From a bacterium (GTDB taxonomy: Bacteria > Atribacterota > Phoenicimicrobiia > Phoenicimicrobiales > Phoenicimicrobiaceae): a DNA stretch of 7,521 nucleotides. The stretch covers positions 1 to 7,521 of the forward strand of contig JAHJOY010000073.1 in NCBI GenBank assembly GCA_018819665.1. Direction: 5' to 3'. Shown here piece by piece: positions 1 to 6,007 of this stretch. Within the stretch, counting starts at the first letter, position 1. The number at the start of each line of letters is the position of its first letter. Under the pieces are notes generated by a model. The model saw only the letters and a list, made by a program, of their open reading frames with translations. It did no database searches and had not been told where the DNA came from. A program made the translations under genes and the position numbers.

Positions 1-32
1 ATTTTTTTAAAATATATGATATTCTTTATAAA

Positions 33-56
33 GACTAATCCATTAATCCATTAGTC
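33..56. promoter_or_regulatory. Candidate operator: imperfect 24-bp palindrome upstream of the GntR gene
   Basis: The arms GACTAAT (33-39) and ATTAGTC (50-56) are perfect reverse complements, and ATTAAT at 42-47 is a palindrome on the same centre. In all, 20 of 24 positions are symmetric; only the CC pairs at 40-41 and 48-49 break it. It lies 39 bp before the regulator's start codon. GntR proteins bind as dimers to palindromes and often repress their own operon, so autoregulation is a reasonable inference. A second perfect palindrome, CTTTATAAAG (24-33), abuts it and contains a weak -10-like TATAAA (27-32); no good -35 box is visible. The symmetry is partly a by-product of the octamer repeats that overlap it, which lowers confidence. 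Confidence 0.35.
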
Positions 57-67
57 CAATAATCTAA
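36..67. repeat. Four tandem degenerate 8-nt units
   Basis: Read in register, the units are TAATCCAT (36-43), TAATCCAT (44-51), TAGTCCAA (52-59) and TAATCTAA (60-67). The first two are identical, the third differs at two positions and the fourth at two. The array sits between the possible promoter and the ribosome binding site of the first gene. It may be the source of the palindrome at 33-56, or a relic of an intergenic octamer repeat family. Confidence 0.55.
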
Positions 68-95
68 AGTAATAAATTAAAAGGAAATAGCGTTT

Positions 96-1094
96 ATGAA
101 AATTGAGATCGATAAAAAGAGCGGAATTCCTTTATATCTTCAGATAAAACATCAAATTAAGAGGTTGTTAGAAACAGGAAGCTTAAAAGAAGGGGAACAA
201 CTACCTACTGAAAGAGATCTTTCAGAAAGCTTAGCAGTTAGTAGAAATACAGTAAGCATGGCTTACAAAGAATTAGTTTTGGAAAATGTACTATCTTCCA
301 GCCCAGGAAGAGGAACATTTATTAACCCGCAGGCTCTTATCAACCACAAATTAAAGGAAAATAATTCCCAAACAAGAATTACAGAGATAATTGATTTAGT
401 TATTAATGAAGCTTTAGAATTAAATTTTGAATTAAATGAATTAGAGAAGATAGTATGTAGTAGAATCAAGGAAAAGGAAAAATTATTAAAAAACATTAAC
501 ATAGCTTTTATTGAATGTAATCAGGAACAATTGTATTTTTTTTCCAAGGGAATAGAATTAGGAACTGGTATTTCCATAATTCCCATATTGATAGACGAGA
601 TCTATAAAGAACCAGATATTTTTAGAGAAAGAATCAAATCTATAGATCTAGTAGTTACTACCTTTTTTCATTATGATGAAGTTAAAAAATTTCTTGCCGA
701 TCAAAAGCAGAGGGTCCTCGCCATCGCCTTAGATCCCTTAATGGAAACTATGGTAAACATTGCTCATTTATCTAACAAAGATAAAAGTATTGGTCTGGTA
801 TGTATCACCGATAAGTTTGCCCAAAGAGTTTTCCAATCCATAAGACAGGCAGGAATAAAATTCTTAAGTTTTAAATTTACCATCTCTCATGATACAAATG
901 AAGTAAAGAAATTCTTGATAAACACAGATATTATAATAACATCTCCTGGACGAAAGAAAGAAGTGGAAAAATTAATTTCTCCCCAAATTCCCCTCATTGA
1001 ATTTGTGTATGTTCCCGATAAAGGTTCTATGAGCATGTTAAAATTAGCCATTTTAGATATTAAAAGAGAAGGAGGCATATTAGAAAAGATATGA
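96..1094 (+). CDS. GntR-family transcriptional regulator with long non-standard C-terminal domain
   Basis: Probable DNA-binding regulator of the operon it heads. Residues 1-78 are a typical GntR winged helix-turn-helix: GIPLYLQIKHQIK (10-22), LPTERDLSESLAVSRNTV (36-53) and the wing SPGRGTFI (69-76). The remaining 250 residues are not an FCD, UTRA or aminotransferase (MocR) domain as far as I can see, and are much longer than the tail of YtrA-type regulators. They start with a probable helical linker (95-132) and continue with alternating hydrophobic strands and helices (INIAFIEC 134-141, IDLVVTTFF 183-191, SIGLVCI 231-237, TDIIITSP 277-284), suggesting an alpha/beta ligand-binding fold like a periplasmic-binding or PrpR N-terminal domain. 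That fold and any ligand are inference. The ATG at 96 has AAGGAA at 81-86. The stop overlaps korD by ATGA, so the gene is coupled to the enzyme genes. Natural effectors could be a 2-oxoacid, acyl-CoA or acyl phosphate, but nothing in the sequence settles this. Confidence 0.88.
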   Translation: MKIEIDKKSGIPLYLQIKHQIKRLLETGSLKEGEQLPTERDLSESLAVSRNTVSMAYKELVLENVLSSSPGRGTFINPQALINHKLKENNSQTRITEIIDLVINEALELNFELNELEKIVCSRIKEKEKLLKNINIAFIECNQEQLYFFSKGIELGTGISIIPILIDEIYKEPDIFRERIKSIDLVVTTFFHYDEVKKFLADQKQRVLAIALDPLMETMVNIAHLSNKDKSIGLVCITDKFAQRVFQSIRQAGIKFLSFKFTISHDTNEVKKFLINTDIIITSPGRKKEVEKLISPQIPLIEFVYVPDKGSMSMLKLAILDIKREGGILEKI

Positions 1095-1333
1095 AGCAAA
1101 AAAAATTGCTAGAAGTTTATCAAAATAATTCAGTAAAGATATCAGTTCGCAGAGAATGGTGTAAATCATGTGGTATCTGTATTGAATTTTGCCCCAAGGA
1201 TGTATTAGTTCCTGATGATCAGCAGAAGCCCATCCCTGAAAATATTGATGCCTGTATAAAATGCGGTCTTTGTGAATTAAGATGCCCGGATTTTGCTATC
1301 ACAGTAGAAGGAGTGGAAGAGAAAGATGAATAA
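1091..1333 (+). CDS. korD: 2-oxoacid:ferredoxin oxidoreductase, delta (ferredoxin-like) subunit
   Basis: Small 80-residue dicluster ferredoxin subunit that passes electrons from the KorAB catalytic core to soluble ferredoxin in the cytoplasm. It has two complete CxxCxxCxxxCP motifs: Cys24, 27, 30, 34 and Cys55, 58, 61, 65, enough for two [4Fe-4S] clusters. The fold fills the protein, and the size matches separate delta subunits of four-subunit oxidoreductases. It starts in an ATGA overlap with the regulator and its end overlaps korA by 8 bp. The nearest strong Shine-Dalgarno-like stretch, GGAGG (1071-1075), is 15 nt from the start, rather far, so re-initiation after the regulator's stop probably matters. 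A run of eight A (1098-1105) follows the start codon. The product could equally be called VorD or PorD, because the subunit does not report substrate. Confidence 0.93.
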   Translation: MKQKKLLEVYQNNSVKISVRREWCKSCGICIEFCPKDVLVPDDQQKPIPENIDACIKCGLCELRCPDFAITVEGVEEKDE

Positions 1334-2480
1334 TTTAAAAAAGAAAAAAAATATAAAATTATTACAAGGAAATGAAGCCTGTGCCGAAGGAGCATTATTA
1401 GCCGGAGTTAAATTTTTTGCCGGTTACCCCATAACTCCCTCTTCAGAAATAGCTGAAAATATGGCGCGTAAATTACCTAAAATTGGCGGGAAATTTATAC
1501 AGATGGAGGATGAAATTGCCAGTATGGCAGCGGTAATTGGAGCCTCTATAGCTGGATTAAAATCTCTGACTGCTACTTCAGGTCCCGGAATGTGCTTGAA
1601 ACAAGAAAATTTAGGTTTTGCTATTATTAACGAAATACCCTGTGTAGTAGTTAACGCTCAAAGAGGAGGGCCAAGCACCGGGTTACCCACTAAACCCTCT
1701 CAAGGTGATATGATGCAGGCAAGGTGGGGAACTCATGGAGATCACCCCATTATAGCTCTTGCTCCTTCTACCGTTAATGAGATACTTACCTTGACTATCA
1801 AAGCATTTAATTTTAGTGAAAAATATAGAACTCCAGTTATTTTACTCCTTGACGAAGTAATTGCCCATATGCGGGAAAAGGTAGAGATACCTGCTCCGGA
1901 AAATATTGAAGTGATAAACCGAAAAAAACCTACTGTCCCCCCCGAAGAATACTTACCCTTTAAACCTGATGAAGACGGAGTTCCTCCTATGGCCAACTTT
2001 GGAGAAGGATACCGTTATCATATAACCGGTTTGATTCATAATTATAAAGGTTTACCCACTTCTAACTCCCAAGAAATAGATGCTTTTATAAGGCGTTTAC
2101 ATAATAAGATTCAGAAGAACATTAAAGATATAATAATTTACGAAAAATATTCTTTAGATGATGCAAAAATTGCTTTAATTGCGTATGGTTCGGTGGCAAG
2201 AGCTGCTGAAAGGACGGTAAAATTAGCTCGAGAAGAAGGACTAAAAGTGGGATTATTAAAATTATTGACCATTTGGCCCTTCCCCTTTGAAGAAGTAAAC
2301 AGATTGGCTCAACAGGTAGATTTAATTATAGTTCCGGAAATGAATTTAGGCCAGATAGTTTTAGAAGCTGAGAGAGCTGCTCAAGGAAAATGTAGAGTTG
2401 TACCTTATGGCCGGGTAGATGGTGAATTAATTAATCCTATAGAGATATTAGGGAAGATTTGGGAGGAGATAAGGAAATGA
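1326..2480 (+). CDS. korA: 2-oxoacid:ferredoxin oxidoreductase, alpha subunit
   Basis: The 384-residue alpha subunit carries the pyrimidine-binding half of the thiamine diphosphate site and helps bind substrate and CoA. Family motifs visible are QGNEACAEGALLAG (14-27), FFAGYPITPSSE (30-41), MEDEIASMAAVIGAS (60-74), ATSGPG (83-88), NAQRGGPSTGLPTKPSQGD (110-128) and WGTHGDHP (134-141). The C-terminal transketolase-like domain (about 280-375) contains IALIAYGSVARAA (282-294) and the segment LLTIWPFP (313-320). The gamma domain is not fused, so this is the split four-gene form. The start overlaps korD by 8 bp, with purine-rich GGAGTGG-type sequence just upstream. The N-terminus is lysine-rich (KKKK 5-8), encoded partly by an A8 run. 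A C7 run (1937-1943) lies in the frame-consistent linker around residues 203-206. KorA is the most likely name; VorA-type use of branched 2-oxoacids is not excluded. Confidence 0.94.
   Translation: MNNLKKKKNIKLLQGNEACAEGALLAGVKFFAGYPITPSSEIAENMARKLPKIGGKFIQMEDEIASMAAVIGASIAGLKSLTATSGPGMCLKQENLGFAIINEIPCVVVNAQRGGPSTGLPTKPSQGDMMQARWGTHGDHPIIALAPSTVNEILTLTIKAFNFSEKYRTPVILLLDEVIAHMREKVEIPAPENIEVINRKKPTVPPEEYLPFKPDEDGVPPMANFGEGYRYHITGLIHNYKGLPTSNSQEIDAFIRRLHNKIQKNIKDIIIYEKYSLDDAKIALIAYGSVARAAERTVKLAREEGLKVGLLKLLTIWPFPFEEVNRLAQQVDLIIVPEMNLGQIVLEAERAAQGKCRVVPYGRVDGELINPIEILGKIWEEIRK
2461..2466 (+). promoter_or_regulatory. Shine-Dalgarno site deciding the korB start
   Basis: The purine stretch GGGAGG lies 10 nt before the ATG at 2477, good spacing for ribosome binding. 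An in-frame TTG at 2459 would place this site inside the coding sequence and add six residues that do not belong to the family's N-terminus. The ATG at 2477 is therefore preferred; it also forms the ATGA overlap with the korA stop. Confidence 0.8.
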
Positions 2481-3304
2481 AGACGGTAATTAATAATTAT
2501 ATTAGAGAAGGAATGTTTCCTAATATATGGTGTCCAGGATGTGGAAATGGTATTGTATTAGGCGCTATAATACGAGCTATAGATGATTTAAATTGGGATA
2601 AAGATAAAATTGTAGCGGTTTCTGGTATAGGTTGCTCCAGCCGAATTACCGGATATGTAGATTTTTGTACCATGAATACTACCCACGGAAGAGCTTTACC
2701 TTTTGCTACTGGCATAAAAATGGCAAATCCTGATTTAAAAGTAATAGTAGTTATGGGAGATGGAGATTGTTCAGCTATTGGAGGAAACCATTTCATCCAC
2801 GCCGCACGGCGCAATATCGATTTAACCGCTATAATTATTAATAATATGATTTATGGAATGACCGGAGGACAATATTCACCTCTTACTCCTACCGGTAAAT
2901 TTGGTTCTACTGCGCCTTATGGAAATATTGATCAATCTTTCGATTTATGTGAACTGGCTATTGCAGCAGGTGCAAGTTATGTGGCTCGAGGAACAGTTTA
3001 TAATCCTCGACAATCGACCTCTTTAATAAAAAATGCTTTAGATAAAAAAGGGTTTTCAGTAGTAGAAATAATATCTGATTGCCCCGTATCTTACGGTAAA
3101 ATGAACAAAATGAAATCACCGGTAGATATGTTAAAGTGGATAAAAGATATAACTGTTTCCAAAAAAGTATGGGAAGGACTTTCCCCTGATGAAAAAAAGG
3201 AAAAATATGCTATAGGCGAGTTTTTAAGCAAAGATAGACCAGACTATACTGAATTATATGAAGAGATTATCAAAAAAGCTCAGGAAAGGGGAGGCAATAA
3301 GTAA
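2477..3304 (+). CDS. korB: 2-oxoacid:ferredoxin oxidoreductase, beta subunit (ThDP-binding)
   Basis: Catalytic beta subunit, 275 residues from the ATG at 2477. It binds the diphosphate end of thiamine diphosphate and one [4Fe-4S] cluster. The ThDP motif starts GDGDCSAIGGNH (95-106) and closes with the asparagine pair at 122-123. Cluster ligands are probably Cys19 and Cys22 (WCPGCGNG), Cys53 (GIGCSS) and Cys202 (DCPVSYGKMN), matching the CxxC...C...C layout of archaeal 2-oxoacid oxidoreductase beta subunits. THGRALPFATGIKMANPDL (69-87) is also diagnostic. Downstream of the ThDP motif the sequence reads YGMTGGQYSPLTP (126-138). This resembles the anaerobic Kor/Vor group rather than the GLTKGQYSPTS form I associate with aerobic 2-oxoglutarate enzymes, so substrate is left open. 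The stop shares one base with the korC start (TAATG). Confidence 0.94.
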   Translation: MKTVINNYIREGMFPNIWCPGCGNGIVLGAIIRAIDDLNWDKDKIVAVSGIGCSSRITGYVDFCTMNTTHGRALPFATGIKMANPDLKVIVVMGDGDCSAIGGNHFIHAARRNIDLTAIIINNMIYGMTGGQYSPLTPTGKFGSTAPYGNIDQSFDLCELAIAAGASYVARGTVYNPRQSTSLIKNALDKKGFSVVEIISDCPVSYGKMNKMKSPVDMLKWIKDITVSKKVWEGLSPDEKKEKYAIGEFLSKDRPDYTELYEEIIKKAQERGGNK

Positions 3305-3858
3305 TGAAAGAAAGAATTGAAATATGTTTAAGCGGATCCGGAGGCCAGGGACTAATTTTAGCCGGTATAATTTTAGCCGAAGCAGCCGGTATATATGATG
3401 GAAAAGAAGCTGTTCAAAGCCAGTCTTACGGGCCAGAAGCCCGAGGAGGAGCTAGTAGATCAGAAGTGGTTATAAGTAATAATACGATAGATTATCCTAA
3501 AGTAATAAAATCGGATATTCTTTTAGCTCTAACTCAGACTGCTTGTGATAAATATGTTAAAAATTTAAACAAAGACGGTATCTTAGTTGCTGATTCTACA
3601 TTAGTAACAGAGGTTCCTAATATCTCAAATAAAATATATTTATTTCCCATTGCTGAAACAGCTCAAAAAAAATTCGGAACAAAATTAGTTACCAATATTA
3701 TTTCTTTAGGTATAATTGTAGGGTTAACTGAAGTGGTTTCCCAAGAAGCTATTAAAAAGGCAGTGTGTTTTAGGGTTCCAGTTAAGGCAAAGGAAGTAAA
3801 CGAAAAAGCATTACTCTTGGGGTTTGATATTGCTAAAGATTTAAAAACAAAAAAATAG
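3304..3858 (+). CDS. korC: 2-oxoacid:ferredoxin oxidoreductase, gamma subunit
   Basis: Gamma subunit of 184 residues, the usual size when not fused to alpha. In this family it contributes to CoA binding and complex assembly. It opens with the signature ICLSGSGGQGLILAG (7-21) and has QSYGPEARGGASRSEVVIS (40-58), both hallmarks of the family. A hydrophobic helix-strand region, TNIISLGIIVGLT (130-142), is followed by a C-terminal helical tail rich in lysine. The start is supported by GGGGAGG (3288-3294), 9 nt upstream, and by the one-base overlap with korB. This is the last gene of the tightly overlapping block; 52 bp follow before ackA. Confidence 0.94.
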   Translation: MKERIEICLSGSGGQGLILAGIILAEAAGIYDGKEAVQSQSYGPEARGGASRSEVVISNNTIDYPKVIKSDILLALTQTACDKYVKNLNKDGILVADSTLVTEVPNISNKIYLFPIAETAQKKFGTKLVTNIISLGIIVGLTEVVSQEAIKKAVCFRVPVKAKEVNEKALLLGFDIAKDLKTKK

Positions 3859-3910
3859 GAAAGCAAGTAGTAAAAAATAATAATTTACGAAAAGGGAGAT
3901 TAAGAATAAA

Positions 3911-5113
3911 ATGAAAGTTTTAGTGGTAAATAGCGGCAGTTCATCTATAAAATATCAGTTATTCGACATGACTGATGAGTCGGTACTGGCCAAGGGGTTA
4001 GTGGAGAGGATTGGAATTTCTGATTCAATTATTAATCATTATCCTTCTGACAGGGAACCGGTTATAACCCATCAGGATATTCCTAACCATAGGGTTGGGA
4101 TTAAATTAATGATGGATGCCTTACTTCATTCAGAATATGGAGTAATTAAAGATGTGTCAGAAATATCGGCAGTGGGCCATAGAGTGGTTCATGCTGGGGA
4201 AAAATTTTCTGGCTCGGTCTTACTTACCGATGAAGTTATGGATGCCTTAAAAGAATGTATCGAACTTGCTCCTTTACATAACCCGCCTAATATTTTAGGG
4301 ATAGAAGTATGTAAGGAATTAATGCCAGGGATACCACAGGTAGGAGTATTTGATACTGCTTTTCATCAGACTATTCCGGAATGTGCTTATCTCTATGGTA
4401 TTCCTTATAAATTTTACAAGAAATACAAAGTAAGAAGATATGGATTTCATGGGACTTCTCATAAATATGTGGCTCAAAGAGCAGCTGAAATTTTAGAAAA
4501 ACCTTTGGAAGAACTTAAAATAATTACTTGCCACCTGGGCAATGGTTCCAGTATTACTGCAGTGAAGAACGGAATTTCGATTGATACCAGTTTAGGGTTT
4601 GGCACAGTTGCCGGCATAATAATGGGAACCCGTTGCGGAGATTTTGATCCGGCAATCATCCCCTTTTTAATGGATAAAGAAAAACTCACCGTTGAAGAGA
4701 TTAATAAAATTATCTATAAAGAAAGTGGATTCTTGGGTCTATCAGAAGGAATTTCAAGTGATAAGAGAGATTTAAGAGAGAGAGCAAATCAGGGTGATGA
4801 AAGAGCTATAAGAACCATATCTGCCTTTACTTATGGTATAAAAAAATATATCGGAGCCTATGCAGCAGCTATGGGCGGAGTTGATGCCATTGTTTTTACG
4901 GCTGGAATCGGAGAAAATTCAAAAGAGACTAGAGCTGAGGCCTGTGAAGGATTGGAGTTTTTAGGGGTAAAGATTGACCCAGAGAAAAATAAAGTTAGTG
5001 CAAAAGAAGCTATTATAAGTAATGATGATTCGAAAGTAAAGATAATGGTAATTCCCACCAATGAAGAATTGATGATAGCCAAGGATACAGCAGAAATATC
5101 TGCAAATTTATAG
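3911..5113 (+). CDS. ackA: Acetate kinase
   Basis: Cytoplasmic enzyme making acetate and ATP from acetyl phosphate and ADP, reversibly. At 400 residues it is normal for AckA and longer than typical butyrate kinases. The active-site residues defined for the Methanosarcina thermophila enzyme are all in place: Asn7, Ser10 and Ser12 (VNSGSSSIK), Arg91 (HRVVHAG), His123, Asp148 (FDTAFH), His180 (YGFHGTSH), Arg241 (MGTRCGD) and the C-terminal glutamate (PTNEE, 383-387). The nucleotide-binding segments HLGNGSS (208-214) and AGIGENS (331-337) are also present. The ATG at 3911 follows GGGAG (3894-3898) at 12 nt. No phosphotransacetylase gene is beside it, although pta often neighbours ackA. Here it sits between an acyl-CoA-forming oxidoreductase and Nfn. 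Propionate may be a second substrate, as is common in the family, but that is inference. Confidence 0.97.
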   Translation: MKVLVVNSGSSSIKYQLFDMTDESVLAKGLVERIGISDSIINHYPSDREPVITHQDIPNHRVGIKLMMDALLHSEYGVIKDVSEISAVGHRVVHAGEKFSGSVLLTDEVMDALKECIELAPLHNPPNILGIEVCKELMPGIPQVGVFDTAFHQTIPECAYLYGIPYKFYKKYKVRRYGFHGTSHKYVAQRAAEILEKPLEELKIITCHLGNGSSITAVKNGISIDTSLGFGTVAGIIMGTRCGDFDPAIIPFLMDKEKLTVEEINKIIYKESGFLGLSEGISSDKRDLRERANQGDERAIRTISAFTYGIKKYIGAYAAAMGGVDAIVFTAGIGENSKETRAEACEGLEFLGVKIDPEKNKVSAKEAIISNDDSKVKIMVIPTNEELMIAKDTAEISANL

Positions 5114-5140
5114 CAATAAATAGTAAGAGGATCAGATATA

Positions 5141-5146
5141 GGAGGG
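5141..5146 (+). promoter_or_regulatory. Strong but closely spaced Shine-Dalgarno site for nfnA
   Basis: GGAGGG is the closest of the window's sites to the anti-Shine-Dalgarno consensus, but lies only three bases from the ATG at 5150. It follows the ackA stop by about 27 nt, so nfnA can start translation independently of ackA. Confidence 0.7.
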
Positions 5147-5149
5147 AAA

Positions 5150-6007
5150 ATGTACAAAATAGTTAAAAAAGAAAGATTACACGAAGTTATTTATTCGACA
5201 TGGATAAAGGCTCCAGAAGTGGCTTCCTCGGTTCAACCAGGTCAATTCATCATCTTAATGATTACAGAGAGAGGAGAACGAATTCCTTTAACTGTGGCTG
5301 ATTTTGATCGAGAAAGAGGATTAATTAGAATTGTCTTTCAGATAGTGGGCAAAACCAGCGAAGAACTTTCTACTTTGGAAGAGGGAGATGAATTATATTC
5401 CTTTATCGGCCCTTTAGGTAAAAAGACCGAGATTGAAAATTATGGAAAAGTAATAACCGTAGGCGGAGGTACCGGGATTGCCTGTATCCATCCGATTACT
5501 CGTGCCCTAAAAGAAGCTGGGAACGAAGTTATTTCAATTATTGGAGCCCGTAACAAAGAACTGATTATTATGGAAGAGGAGATAAGAAAAGCCTCCTCAA
5601 AATTGATTGTTACTACTGATGATGGTAGTTATGGACGAAAGGGCTTTGTCACTCAAGTTTTAAAAGAGCTCTTAGATAAGGATAAATCAATTAAGAAGGT
5701 ATGGACTATTGGTCCGGCTATTATGATGAAGGTGACCTGTGAAACTACCAAACCTTATCCGGTAGAAACCATAGTCAGTCTCAATAGTATTATGGTAGAT
5801 GGTACCGGAATGTGTGGTTCCTGTAGAGTTACCATCGGGGGAGAGACCAAATTTGTCTGTACCGATGGACCGGAATTTGATGGACAATTAGTAGACTGGG
5901 TAGAATTTATGAATCGTCTTTCACGCTATAAAGATTCGGAGAAAAAATCCTGGGATTTCTACCACGAACATACTCACCTATGTAGCTGCGGAAGGGGGAT
6001 AAATTAA
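5150..6007 (+). CDS. nfnA: NADH-dependent reduced ferredoxin:NADP+ oxidoreductase, small subunit
   Basis: Small subunit (285 residues) of the electron-bifurcating NfnAB transhydrogenase, which couples reduced ferredoxin and NADH to NADP+ reduction. In the known complex this subunit holds one FAD, a [2Fe-2S] cluster and the NADH site. Seen here are a ferredoxin-reductase beta-barrel with flavin motif ERIPLTVADFD (43-53), the nucleotide-binding loop VGGGTGIA (104-111), TDDGSYGRKGFV (156-167) and GPAIMMK (188-194). The cluster region is MVDGTGMCGSCRV (215-227) plus Cys237. Asp217, Cys222, Cys225 and Cys237 fit the three-Cys, one-Asp ligation described for the Thermotoga enzyme. The protein ends with an extra CxC (Cys278, Cys280) in LCSCGRGIN. 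The stop overlaps nfnB by one base. Older names for the pair are sulfide dehydrogenase SudB/SudA or ferredoxin:NADP oxidoreductase; the tandem nfnA-nfnB order favours Nfn. Confidence 0.92.
   Translation: MYKIVKKERLHEVIYSTWIKAPEVASSVQPGQFIILMITERGERIPLTVADFDRERGLIRIVFQIVGKTSEELSTLEEGDELYSFIGPLGKKTEIENYGKVITVGGGTGIACIHPITRALKEAGNEVISIIGARNKELIIMEEEIRKASSKLIVTTDDGSYGRKGFVTQVLKELLDKDKSIKKVWTIGPAIMMKVTCETTKPYPVETIVSLNSIMVDGTGMCGSCRVTIGGETKFVCTDGPEFDGQLVDWVEFMNRLSRYKDSEKKSWDFYHEHTHLCSCGRGIN
5990..5998 (+). promoter_or_regulatory. nfnB ribosome binding site inside the nfnA 3' end
   Basis: GGAAGGGGG lies 8 nt before the nfnB ATG at 6007 and encodes Gly-Arg-Gly near the nfnA C-terminus. Together with the TAATG overlap it supports translational coupling and equal production of the two Nfn subunits. 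Confidence 0.7.

Noticed and set aside
2459..2476. TTG at 2459 as the korB start
   Set aside because: It would put the Shine-Dalgarno sequence inside the gene and add six residues not expected at the family's N-terminus. The ATG at 2477 has correct spacing and the ATGA overlap with korA.
2497..2814. Minus-strand open frames within the genes, such as this 105-codon one in korB
   Set aside because: They lie opposite strongly conserved coding sequence, their predicted proteins show no family motif, and all real genes here run on the + strand.
3911..5113. Butyrate kinase instead of acetate kinase
   Set aside because: The length of 400 residues and the full set of AckA catalytic residues at the expected positions fit acetate kinase; no ptb gene is adjacent.
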